From an uncultured Desulfococcus sp. (GTDB taxonomy: Bacteria; Desulfobacterota; Desulfobacteria; Desulfobacterales; Desulfococcaceae): a stretch of DNA of 35,052 nucleotides. The stretch covers positions 1 through 35,052 of the forward strand of contig CAJXSB010000004.1 in NCBI GenBank assembly GCA_913060435.1, in the 5' to 3' direction. This document shows, one piece after another, positions 8,637 through 16,522 of this stretch; the first letter of the stretch is position 1; every line of letters begins with the position of its first letter. Under the pieces are notes generated by a model. That model was not told the DNA's origin. It made no database searches and saw nothing but the letters and a program-made list of their open reading frames with translations. Made by a program: the position numbers and the translations under genes.

Positions 8637-10437
8637 GAACCTGAGGGATTTTCTGGCGGCCCTGGAGGGGGCGGGGGAGGTGCGCCGCATCACGCAGCCG
8701 GTCTCCCCGCATCTCGAGATCAGCAAGATCACGGATGAGGAGTCGAAGGCGCCCGGGGGCGGCAAAGCGCTCATCTTCGAGAAGGTCGAGGGATCGGCCT
8801 TCCCGGTGGCCACCAACATCTTCGGGAGCATGAAGCGCATCTGCATGGCCCTGGAGGTGACCGACCTCGACGAGCCCGGCCGACGGATCAAGGAGTTTAT
8901 GGAGTTCGACCCGCCCCGGAGCTTCAAGGAGGCCATCAACGTCATTCCCCGGGCCATCGAGGTCTCGAAATTTTTCCCGCGGACCTTCAAGGGGAAGACG
9001 CCGCCCTGCCAGGAGGTGGTTCGGACCGGGGACCAGGTCGACCTCTCCATGCTGCCCGTGCTCCACTGCTGGCCCCAGGACGGGGGCCCCTTCATCACGC
9101 TGCCAATGGTGGTGACCCGGAGCCTGGAGACGGGCAAACGGAATGTGGGGATGTACCGGATGCAGATCTTCGACCGGAACACCACCGGGATGCACTGGCA
9201 TATCCACAAGGACGGCTCCCATTATTACAACGAGTACCGAAGGCAGGGGCGCCGGATGCCCGTGGCCGTGGCCATCGGCGCGGATCCGGCGACCATCTAC
9301 GCCGCCACCGCGCCCCTCCCCCGCGGGGTGGACGAGATGATGCTGGCCGGTTTCATCCGGAAGCGCCCCGTGGTCATGGCCCCGTGCGTGACCGTCGACC
9401 TCTCGGTGCCGGCCGAGGCCGAATTCGTGCTGGAGGGATATGTCGACCCGGATGAGCTCCGGGTGGAGGGCCCCTTCGGGGACCACACGGGGTACTACTC
9501 CCTGGCGGATTTGTATCCCGTCTTCCACGTCACGGCCATCACCCATCGTCGGGATCCGGTCTACAACGCCACCCTGGTGGGGCGGCCCCCCATGGAGGAC
9601 TGCTATCTGGCCAAGGCGACGGAGCGGATGTTCCTGCCCATGCTCCAGACGGTCTTTCCCGAGGTGGTCGACTACTGGCTTCCCTGGGAGGGGGTCTTTC
9701 ACAACATCGTCGTCGTCGCCATCGACAAGGAGTATCCGGGCCATGCCCAGAAGGTCATGAGCGGCCTCTGGGGACAGGGGCAGATGAGCTTCTGCAAGGC
9801 CATCACCGTCATGGACCGGACCGTCGACCTCACGAATCCCGGGGAGATCATCACGGCGCTCCTGACGCGCTTCGACGTCACCTCGGACATCACCCTGACC
9901 AAGGGGGTGCTGGACGTCCTCGACCATTCCTCCCCCTTTCCCAACTTCGGCAACAAGATCGGCCTCGACCTGACCGAGCGGTTTCCGGGGGAGCCGCCCC
10001 GCAGCCCCGCAGGCGCCGATGACAGGAGCGGGGGATCGGCGGCAGCCGACGGTGATGTGCTTCGGGAGCGGCTGCCGACGGAGATCCCCTGGGTGGCGGA
10101 CGTCCGTCCTCTCTTTCCCGGCCGGCCGGCCGACGGCGCCGGGGAGAACCGCATCCTGGCCCTTGCCGTGGAGAAGGCGGAAGATCGCGGGGGGCGCGCC
10201 ATCGCAGAGATGCTCCTGGAGCGGCCTGCGCTCTCCGACTTCAACATCCTCGTCCTCTTCGACCGGGAGATCGACCTGGACGACGGGTCCCTGATGCTCT
10301 GGAAGATCTTCAACAATGTCGATCCCGGGCGGGACATGGTCCTCCGGGGCCGGCGGCTGGTGGTGGATGCCTGCCGGAAAGGCCCCATGGATGGACACGA
10401 CCGGGAATGGCCCGATGAGCTCACTTTTGAGGAATAG
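8629..10437 (+). CDS. mqnL: UbiD-family menaquinone biosynthesis decarboxylase (MqnL-like)
   Basis: Prenyl-FMN-dependent decarboxylase of 602 residues, about 100 longer than E. coli UbiD and like the menaquinone decarboxylases of futalosine-pathway bacteria. Conserved UbiD stretches are DGGPFITLPMVVTRS, MHWHIHKDGSHYY, VEGPFGDHTGYYSLADLYPV, and ATLVGRPPMEDCYLAKATER; the C-terminus ends VDACRKGPMDGHDREWPDE. A low-complexity insertion (about residues 453-480, rich in Gly, Ala and Pro) lies before the C-terminal part. No ATG is available near the conserved MYRNLRDFLAAL, so the start is TTG at 8629, which overlaps ubiX by 8 nt. Expected reaction: removal of the carboxylate from the prenylated dihydroxynaphthoate before the final methylation. 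Confidence 0.88.
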   Translation: MYRNLRDFLAALEGAGEVRRITQPVSPHLEISKITDEESKAPGGGKALIFEKVEGSAFPVATNIFGSMKRICMALEVTDLDEPGRRIKEFMEFDPPRSFKEAINVIPRAIEVSKFFPRTFKGKTPPCQEVVRTGDQVDLSMLPVLHCWPQDGGPFITLPMVVTRSLETGKRNVGMYRMQIFDRNTTGMHWHIHKDGSHYYNEYRRQGRRMPVAVAIGADPATIYAATAPLPRGVDEMMLAGFIRKRPVVMAPCVTVDLSVPAEAEFVLEGYVDPDELRVEGPFGDHTGYYSLADLYPVFHVTAITHRRDPVYNATLVGRPPMEDCYLAKATERMFLPMLQTVFPEVVDYWLPWEGVFHNIVVVAIDKEYPGHAQKVMSGLWGQGQMSFCKAITVMDRTVDLTNPGEIITALLTRFDVTSDITLTKGVLDVLDHSSPFPNFGNKIGLDLTERFPGEPPRSPAGADDRSGGSAAADGDVLRERLPTEIPWVADVRPLFPGRPADGAGENRILALAVEKAEDRGGRAIAEMLLERPALSDFNILVLFDREIDLDDGSLMLWKIFNNVDPGRDMVLRGRRLVVDACRKGPMDGHDREWPDELTFEE

Positions 10438-10475
10438 CCGGCCGGCGCGGCAGCACGGCGAATCGTGAAGAGGGG

Positions 10476-11708
10476 ATGATGAAGGATTTTTTCAAGGTCA
10501 TGGACATCGACCAGGTGACAGCGCTGGCCACCGGCTTCGGGACGGTGGCGGATGAGACGGTCCCGGCGGACGAGACCCTCGATCGGATCCTGGCGGAGGC
10601 GGTGGTCTCGGACATCGACCTGCCGGATTTCCGGCGGACGACCATGGACGGATATGCCGTTCGGGCCGGTGCCACCTTCGGGGCCTCCGAGGGCAGTCCG
10701 GCCTACCTGAACGTCAAGGGGACGATCCGCATGGGGGATGTGCCCGACTTCTCCGTGGGCCCGGGGGAGGCGGCCCGGATCTCCACCGGCGGCATGCTCC
10801 CCGACGCCGCGGACGCCGTCGTCATGATCGAACACACCGAGGCCTTGGACGACACGGTCATCGAGGTCTACAAGAGTGTCGCGCCGGGGCAGCACGTGGT
10901 CGATGTGGGCGAGGACTTCCAGCGGGGCGAGACGGTCCTGGACCGCGGCCGACGGATCCGGCCCCAGGAGATGGGGGTCCTCTCGGCCCTGGGCCGGGAG
11001 TCGGTGCGGGTCTTTCGGCGTCCCGTGGTGGGCATCATTTCCACCGGCGATGAGGTGGTCCCCATCGACCGGATGCCCAGGCAGGGCCAGATCCGGGACG
11101 TCAACACCTATTCCCTGGCCGGCTGGGTCCGTCGGGCCGGCGCCGTGCCGAAGACCTACGGCATCATCCCCGACCGGCGGGACGACCTGCGCGAAGCCTG
11201 CCGCCGGGCGCTTTCCGAATCGGACATGGTGCTGGTCTCCGGCGGCAGCTCGGTCGGCACCCGGGACTACACCATCGATGTCCTCGAATCCCTGCCGCAA
11301 TCCCGGGTGCTGGTCCACGGCATCTCCATCAGCCCGGGCAAGCCCACCATCCTTGCGTCGGTCGACGATAAACCCTTCTGGGGCCTGCCGGGCCATGTGG
11401 TCTCGGCCATGGTCGTCTTTGCGGTGGTGGTCCGGCCCTTCATCGACCACATGGCCGGTCTGGCGGCATCCGGGATGCCCGATCTGCGCATCCCCGCCCG
11501 CCTGACGCGCAACCTCGCCTCTGCCCAGGGCCGCGTCGATTACGTTCGGGTCCGGCTGACGGCGGGGGAAGGCGGGCTGGGTGCGGAGCCCATCCTGGGG
11601 AAGTCGGGCCTGATCCACACCATGGTCCGGGCCGACGGCCTCATCCGCATCGACCGCGACGTCGAAGGGATGGAAAAGGGGACGGCGGTGCAGGTGCTCC
11701 CGCTCTAA
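10476..11708 (+). CDS. moeA: Molybdopterin molybdenumtransferase MoeA
   Basis: Inserts molybdate (or tungstate) into adenylylated molybdopterin. The 410-residue protein has the standard MoeA order: domain with the MDGYAVRAG motif (about residue 53), ISTGGMLPDAADAVVMIEHTE, the MoCF-binding domain with GIISTGDEVVP and VLVSGGSSVGTRDYT, the active-site loop HGISISPGKPTILA, WGLPGHVVSAMVVF, and the small C-terminal beta domain. ATGATG gives two possible starts three nt apart after GAAGAGG; the second is slightly better spaced. It follows the UbiD gene by 38 nt and precedes a second moeA, so all may be one transcript. The nearby Mo/W-dependent formate dehydrogenase is an obvious consumer of the cofactor. 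Confidence 0.93.
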   Translation: MMKDFFKVMDIDQVTALATGFGTVADETVPADETLDRILAEAVVSDIDLPDFRRTTMDGYAVRAGATFGASEGSPAYLNVKGTIRMGDVPDFSVGPGEAARISTGGMLPDAADAVVMIEHTEALDDTVIEVYKSVAPGQHVVDVGEDFQRGETVLDRGRRIRPQEMGVLSALGRESVRVFRRPVVGIISTGDEVVPIDRMPRQGQIRDVNTYSLAGWVRRAGAVPKTYGIIPDRRDDLREACRRALSESDMVLVSGGSSVGTRDYTIDVLESLPQSRVLVHGISISPGKPTILASVDDKPFWGLPGHVVSAMVVFAVVVRPFIDHMAGLAASGMPDLRIPARLTRNLASAQGRVDYVRVRLTAGEGGLGAEPILGKSGLIHTMVRADGLIRIDRDVEGMEKGTAVQVLPL

Positions 11709-11786
11709 GATCGTATTTTTCTTTTCCAACACCACTATGATGATGGCGCCGGCGCGCCGGCGTTTCCGGCGCCTTCAGGAGACGAT

Positions 11787-13730
11787 ATGGCATCCAAACG
11801 CAACATCTATTTGAAGAAGCGGACCCTGGCGGAGGCCCGCCGGATCCTGTTCGAGGCATTTCCCGGCGTCGGCACCACGGCGGTGGAGCACATCCCGCCC
11901 GACGCGGGGGTCGGCCGGGTGACGGCAGCGCCGGTCTTCGCCCGGATCTCCTCCCCCAATTTCCATGCGGCCGCCATGGACGGCGTCGCCGTTGAAGCAG
12001 CCGGAACCTTCGGTGCTGCGGAAACCCGGCCCAAGACCCTCACCGTCGGCAAAGACGCCTTCTGGGTCAATACCGGGCACCCGCTCCCCCCGGGGACCGA
12101 CGCCGTCATCATGGTGGAGAACCTCAACCCTGTCGACGAGGCGACCCTGGAGATCGAGGCGCCGGCATTCCCGTGGCAAAACATCCGGAAGCTGGGGGAG
12201 GACATCGTCGCCACCGAGCTGCTCTTCCCGCGCCACCACCGCATTACGCCCTACTGCGTCGGCGCCCTCATCGGCGGGGGGATTTTTTCGGTGCCGGTGC
12301 GGAAAAAGCCCTCGGTCGTGGTGATGCCCACGGGGTCGGAGCTGGTCGACTGGCGGCATGCCGACCTCGCGGATCTTCAGCCGGGCCAGGTGCTCGAGTC
12401 CAACTCCTTCGTGCTGAGCAGCATGGTCCGGGAGTGGGGCGGCGAAGCAGTCCGGCACGACACCCTCCGGGACGACCTGGAGGCCATCTCCCGGGCGGTG
12501 GCCGCGGCGGTGGACGGCGGTGCGGACATGGTGCTCACGGTGGGCGGCTCCTCGGCCGGATCCGAGGATTTCACCCGCGCGGTGATCGAGGCCCGGGGCG
12601 AGGTGCTGGTGCACGGGGTGACCATCATGCCGGGCAAACCGCTGCTCATCGGCCGGGTCCAGGGGACGCCGGTGATCGGGATGCCCGGATATCCGGTCTC
12701 CATGATCGTCGCCTTCGAACAGTTTGTGGGGCCGCTGATCTGCCGCATGCTGGGGCTTGCCGAGCCCGAGCGCCCGACAGCGCCGGTGGAGACGACCCGG
12801 AAGATTCCCTCCAAGCTCGGCGTCGAGGAGTTCCTGAGGGTCAAGCTGGGCAAGGTGGGGGACCGCATCGTAGCGACGCCCCTTCCCCGTGGGGCGGGGA
12901 GCATCACCACCATCACCGAAGCCGACGGCATCATCCGCATCCCCAACCACCTGGAGGGCGTCAAGGAGAACGAAACGGTCACGGCCTCCCTGCTGCGCCC
13001 CCTCGGATCGATCGAAAAGACCCTGGTGGTGGTGGGAAGCCATGACAACACCCTTGATGTGCTGGCCGATCAGCTCCGGGCGGAGGGAGACGGGGAGATC
13101 ACCCTCTCGTCGAGCCATGTCGGCAGCATGGGGGGGCTGATGGCGATCAAGCGGGGCGTGTGCCACCTGGCGGGGGCGCACCTCCTCGACATCGAAGACG
13201 GCTCCTACAACATCTCCTATGTCCGTCGCTTTCTGTCGGGGGTGGAGGTGAGAATCGTCAACCTGGTCTTCCGCGATCAGGGCCTGATCGTGGGTCGCGG
13301 AAACCCCAAGGACATCCGGGACATCGAGGACCTGGTCCGCGATGATATCCGCTTTGTCAACCGCCAGGGCGGTTCGGGAACCCGTATCCTCCTCGACTAC
13401 CGCCTGGCCCAGCTCGGCATCGATCCGGCGCGGATCGCGGGGTATGCCGACGAAGAGTTCACCCACATGGCCACGGCCGCGGCGGTGTTGAGCGGGGCCG
13501 CCGATGTCGGCCTCGGCATCTACGCCGCCGCCAGGGCGCTCCACCTCGATTTCATCCCGGTGGTGACGGAGCAGTACGACCTGATCATTCCCGAGGCGTA
13601 TATGGACTGGAGGCCCATGACGGTCCTGCTGGAGACCATCCATTCGGCGGCGTTCAAGGACCGCGTCAAGGCCCTGGGGGGATACAGCACCCAGAAGACG
13701 GGGCAGGTGATGTTTTCGGGCGTTGCCTGA
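11787..13730 (+). CDS. MoeA-like protein fused to a C-terminal periplasmic-binding-like domain
   Basis: A 647-residue two-part protein. Residues 1 to about 400 are a second MoeA (AAMDGVAVEA, VNTGHPLPPGTDAVIMVEN, VVMPTGSELVDW, LTVGGSSAGSEDFTRA, HGVTIMPGKPLLIG, GMPGYPVSMIVAFE). Residues about 407-647 are a PBP-like domain (COG1910/PBP_like type) that starts TLVVVGSHDNTLDVLA and contains GSMGGLMAIKRGVCHLAGAHLLD and VNRQGGSGTRILLDY. There is no signal peptide, so the binding domain is cytoplasmic. Such fusions are known in archaea and deltaproteobacteria next to a plain moeA, as here; a role as cytoplasmic molybdate/tungstate sensor or metal-delivery partner is inference. Start ATG 11787 follows CAGGAG. 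The 78-nt gap from moeA holds only a GC-rich inverted stretch. Confidence 0.9.
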   Translation: MASKRNIYLKKRTLAEARRILFEAFPGVGTTAVEHIPPDAGVGRVTAAPVFARISSPNFHAAAMDGVAVEAAGTFGAAETRPKTLTVGKDAFWVNTGHPLPPGTDAVIMVENLNPVDEATLEIEAPAFPWQNIRKLGEDIVATELLFPRHHRITPYCVGALIGGGIFSVPVRKKPSVVVMPTGSELVDWRHADLADLQPGQVLESNSFVLSSMVREWGGEAVRHDTLRDDLEAISRAVAAAVDGGADMVLTVGGSSAGSEDFTRAVIEARGEVLVHGVTIMPGKPLLIGRVQGTPVIGMPGYPVSMIVAFEQFVGPLICRMLGLAEPERPTAPVETTRKIPSKLGVEEFLRVKLGKVGDRIVATPLPRGAGSITTITEADGIIRIPNHLEGVKENETVTASLLRPLGSIEKTLVVVGSHDNTLDVLADQLRAEGDGEITLSSSHVGSMGGLMAIKRGVCHLAGAHLLDIEDGSYNISYVRRFLSGVEVRIVNLVFRDQGLIVGRGNPKDIRDIEDLVRDDIRFVNRQGGSGTRILLDYRLAQLGIDPARIAGYADEEFTHMATAAAVLSGAADVGLGIYAAARALHLDFIPVVTEQYDLIIPEAYMDWRPMTVLLETIHSAAFKDRVKALGGYSTQKTGQVMFSGVA

Positions 13731-13768
13731 CGCGGGACGGGCGGATGCAGCGCTGCCGCCAAAAAGAA

Positions 13769-13809
13769 AAACCTCCACCCGGTGCGCTGCAGGCACCGAA
13801 TGGAGGTTT
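13769..13809. terminator. Bidirectional intrinsic terminator between the moeA operon and ompA
   Basis: AAACCTCCA pairs with TGGAGGTTT and inside it CGGTGC pairs with GCACCG around a short loop. A run of seven T follows on the plus strand (13811-13817) and an A-rich tract (13761-13771) serves as the U-tract for the minus strand. It sits 38 nt after the moeA-PBP stop and 34 nt after the ompA-like stop, so it can end both convergent transcripts. Confidence 0.9.
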
Positions 13810-13843
13810 CTTTTTTTCGTCGATCAGCGCAGGGCCAGGCGAC

Positions 13844-14779
13844 TTACCAGATCGGTGTCAGCTCCACCCGACGGTTCAGCTGGCGGCCTTCTGCGGTCTC
13901 GTTGGTGGCGATGGGCTTCTCTTCGCCGAAGCCAACGGCATTGATGCGGTCGGCGCTGACACCGTTCCGCTCCATGAGCGCATTCTTGATGGCATTGGCG
14001 CGTCTTTCCGACAGGCCCTGGTTGTATGCTTCCGTACCGATGGAATCGGTATGGCCCTCGAGCTGGAGGGTCATGGTGGGGTTGTTGTCCAGGATACCGG
14101 CGATGCGGTCCATCAGCGGATAGAATTCGGGCTTGACTTCCGCCTTGTCAAAATCAAACAGGTAGGTCTGCTCCAGGACCCAGCAGCCTCTTTCGTCCAC
14201 CTCAACACCCTTCGGGGTGTTGTTGCAGACGTCGACTTCATCACAGACGGTGTCGCCGTCAGCGTCGACGCACTCGGTCTCCATGACGATTACTTCCGGG
14301 AGCTTGTAGGCGGCCAGGATCTGGCTCAGCTCCGCGGCGCTGTAGGCGGTGGATTTATCGCCGAAGATGATTTCGCCGTCGACGACCTTGCAGTAGTTGG
14401 TCGCACCCTGAATGGCGGCGGCGTCTTCAGGGGAGAGTTCCAGGCCGTAGGCGGTGAAGATCCTGTGGTAGTCCTCGGGGGTGTAGGCGGTGGATTTATC
14501 GCCGAAGACCACGGTGTCATCGACCACTTTGGCGTAGCCTGCCGGAACATCAGCGGCGGCCTCGGGGGACATTTCCAGGCCGTATGCGGCCAGAATGTCG
14601 TTGATGGTCGCCGGGGAAAACCCGGTGGACTTGCCTTTGTAAACGACCTCTCCGTCCGCTACCGATCCGAAGACGGACGGAATATTGGCCGCATCAGGGC
14701 TCAATTCAATGGCAGATGCGGGCAGGGCCACTGCCAGCGCAACTGCAACAGACATAACCATAATAATAATTTTTTTCAT
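13844..14779 (-). CDS. OmpA-family peptidoglycan-associated protein with three N-terminal repeats
   Basis: Exported outer-membrane or periplasmic protein of 311 residues. A signal peptide (residues 1-23, MKKIIIM... ending PASA) is followed by three degenerate repeats of 44-47 residues (24-67, 68-112, 113-159), each of the pattern LELSPE-AA ... VVDGEVVFGDKSTAYSP ... ILAAYG. Next is a short calcium-binding-like thrombospondin type 3 segment (DADGDTVCDEVDVCNNTPKG, from about residue 168), then the OmpA C-terminal domain (about 195-311) with TYLFDFDKAEVKPEF, LEGHTDSIGTEAYNQ, LSERRANAI and LNRRVEL, which binds peptidoglycan. The usual N-terminal beta-barrel is replaced by the repeats. A strong AAGGAGG precedes the ATG. 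It stands alone and is ended by the terminator at 13769-13809. Confidence 0.88.
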   Translation of the reverse strand: MKKIIIMVMSVAVALAVALPASAIELSPDAANIPSVFGSVADGEVVYKGKSTGFSPATINDILAAYGLEMSPEAAADVPAGYAKVVDDTVVFGDKSTAYTPEDYHRIFTAYGLELSPEDAAAIQGATNYCKVVDGEIIFGDKSTAYSAAELSQILAAYKLPEVIVMETECVDADGDTVCDEVDVCNNTPKGVEVDERGCWVLEQTYLFDFDKAEVKPEFYPLMDRIAGILDNNPTMTLQLEGHTDSIGTEAYNQGLSERRANAIKNALMERNGVSADRINAVGFGEEKPIATNETAEGRQLNRRVELTPIW

Positions 14780-15251
14780 CTCTTTTCCTCCTTAACGTAA
14801 ATAATCCTCTGTTTCCATCCTTGGGTGCTGCAAGTGATAAGGTTCGCCGATCACCTCCCTCCGCCATAGTGTTATGTATGAGAATTACATGCCTGTGTGA
14901 ACCTAACAACCACAGGACGCCCCTCGTCCCCGATGGATGCCGCACGGACCTGATATCCTTTCGGGATACCCTTCATCTGTTCAATACCCGATAATGGCAT
15001 CATATGGGAACATGCCTTTTTCTTATAAAATTGTCAAACCCATAATGTGTTTTACGGCCATATGGTAGGATAATCAAGAAGAAATTGAATGATTCCACCG
15101 GATGGATCATGTTTTCGCGGGTGTCGTGCCGGAATGGGGCGCCTCCGGTCGCGGGTATCCTGCGCCGCCGAGTATCGGCGGCGGAAATCGCAAGGGTCGT
15201 TTTTCCCTGCACCGGCCGCCCTGTCGGGTGGACGGTGCCAGCTGCCGGCGA
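14780..15251. other. Intergenic region between sel1-like and ompA-like genes, with two hairpins
   Basis: No gene is supported here. Just past the sel1-like stop is a strong hairpin at 15209-15238 (GCACCG/CGGTGC, inner CCGCCC/GGGTGG). A second lies at 15163-15183 (9-bp CGCCGCCGA/TCGGCGGCG with a 3-nt loop). Neither has a U-tract on the minus strand, so they could be weak terminators or RNA-stabilising structures. A small TATCC/GGATA hairpin is near 14950-14970. The part next to the ompA-like gene must carry its promoter, but no convincing -35/-10 pair was found. Open frames here are short and lack family features. Confidence 0.5.
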
Positions 15252-15914
15252 TCAGGACTTTTTGTATTTTGAATGGAGGCCTGCGGCTTCGGCCTGGGCC
15301 CGTTTGATCTGGGCGGGTTTCATCTTGGATTCAATCAGCGTCAGGTAATTCTTCCCTGCGAAGTGGCCGTTGGCAGCGGCCAGGGCGCACCAGGCATAGG
15401 CCTTGACGTTGTCTTTCCGGATCCCCCGCCCATGGAAGTAGATCTGCGCAAGGTTGTACTGGGCCGCGGCATAGTTCTGTTCAGCGGCTTTCAGGTACCA
15501 TTTCATGGCTTCGGCATAGTTTCTGGGAACACCCTGCCCCTTTTCATACATCATGCCCAGCTTGTTCTGGGCGCCGGCAAATCCCTTCTCTGCGGCCTTC
15601 TGGTACCAGTTCAGGGCCTTGGCGAAGTCTTTGGCGGCGCCGTTGCCGCTCTGGTAGATGACGCCGAGGTTGTACTGGGCGATGGTGTAGTCCTGGTTGG
15701 CCGCACGGAGATACCAGTTCATGGCTTCGGCGTTGTTTTTGGGGACGCCGTTGCCATTGAAGTAGATGGTGGCCATTTTGTACTGCGCGATGGCATGCCC
15801 CTTTTCGGCGATGCGCTTGATCTGTTCGAACGTCGGCTCCTGGGCCGCCGGTTCTCCGCTGAATCCGATAAGGCAGATGAGCAGGATCAGGGCTGCCGGC
15901 AAAGATTTTTTCAT
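15252..15914 (-). CDS. Secreted Sel1-repeat (TPR-like) protein
   Basis: A 220-residue protein with a signal peptide (MKKSLPAALILLICLIGFSG) and at least four Sel1-like repeats of about 36 residues, seen as recurring A-QY-LG-IY--G-G--KD---A--WY-KAA units: AIAQYKMATIYFNGNGV, TIAQYNLGVIYQSGNGA, AGAQNKLGMMYEKGQGV and AAAQYNLAQIYFHGRGI, then a degenerate last unit. Such solenoids bind protein partners in the periplasm; the partner is unknown. The frame extends 12 nt upstream to an ATG at 15926, but the ATG at 15914 is preceded by GGGGGAA and begins the signal peptide with MKK, so it is preferred. It ends close to a GC-rich hairpin (15209-15238). Confidence 0.85.
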   Translation of the reverse strand: MKKSLPAALILLICLIGFSGEPAAQEPTFEQIKRIAEKGHAIAQYKMATIYFNGNGVPKNNAEAMNWYLRAANQDYTIAQYNLGVIYQSGNGAAKDFAKALNWYQKAAEKGFAGAQNKLGMMYEKGQGVPRNYAEAMKWYLKAAEQNYAAAQYNLAQIYFHGRGIRKDNVKAYAWCALAAANGHFAGKNYLTLIESKMKPAQIKRAQAEAAGLHSKYKKS

Positions 15915-16157
15915 CGGTTCCCCCATATGTGTTGGTTGGTTGCCTTATTCCCCAAGGCAGGAAGGAACGCCGCCATGGCGCCTCAATAACAATCCTTATT
16001 ACTTTTGCAAAATATTTTCTGGATTGTCAATCTGATTTTTGGCCGGCGGACGCGGATGGCGGCATCTTTCCATCGTGAGAGAATCGTGCTGTACATCTCT
16101 TCAGGGTTGTGCAATGATTAAAGGTTGTAATGATATTTTTGCCAATGGATGGTAGCA

Positions 16158-16511
16158 ATGACCACAGAAAACGATGTCGTACTGATATATTTCGAAGAGG
16201 AGCCCATGACCTTCGCCCGGATCGAGAGCATCCAGGCGGACCACAAACCCGACTGGTACCATGTCAAGCTGCTGATGCTGCAGGTGCCGCTGCAGGCCGT
16301 GACCTGGATCCTCCGGACAGCCTATATCGACGGGGAGGAGTTCACCATGAACGGCAACCGGATGCGGCTGGAGCGGGTGGTCTGTCCCGAAGACCCGGAA
16401 CGGGACGCCCCCGGAGCGGAGAAGAAGGCGCCGTCGGAAAAGACCGACGCCAAAAAGTCCGGGGAGAGGGAGACGAAGGTCATCTCGTTCCAGGACCACC
16501 GGAAGCGCTGA
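16158..16511 (+). CDS. Conserved-looking small hypothetical protein
   Basis: I do not recognise this family. The product is about 117 residues: an N-terminal globular part with alternating hydrophobic residues (VVLIYFEEEPMTFARIESIQAD, WYHVKLLMLQVPLQ, TWILRTAYIDGEEFTMNGNRMRLERV; quoted in pieces) that looks like a small beta-barrel, followed by a charged, lysine/glutamate-rich tail from about residue 80. There is no signal peptide or membrane segment. The start could also be the ATG at 16149; 16158 is chosen because GGATGG lies upstream of it. Its stop overlaps an ATG in the next frame (TGATG), and the dihydrouridine synthase gene follows at once, so the two are probably co-expressed, which makes it likely to be a real gene. 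Confidence 0.65.
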   Translation: MTTENDVVLIYFEEEPMTFARIESIQADHKPDWYHVKLLMLQVPLQAVTWILRTAYIDGEEFTMNGNRMRLERVVCPEDPERDAPGAEKKAPSEKTDAKKSGERETKVISFQDHRKR

Positions 16512-16522
16512 TGGGAGGCGGC

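Noticed and set aside
14930-14975. Riboswitch (c-di-GMP type) suggested by a small hairpin and purine-rich loop upstream of the ompA-like gene
   Set aside because: Only one short stem is visible; none of the conserved junction sequence or second helix was found.
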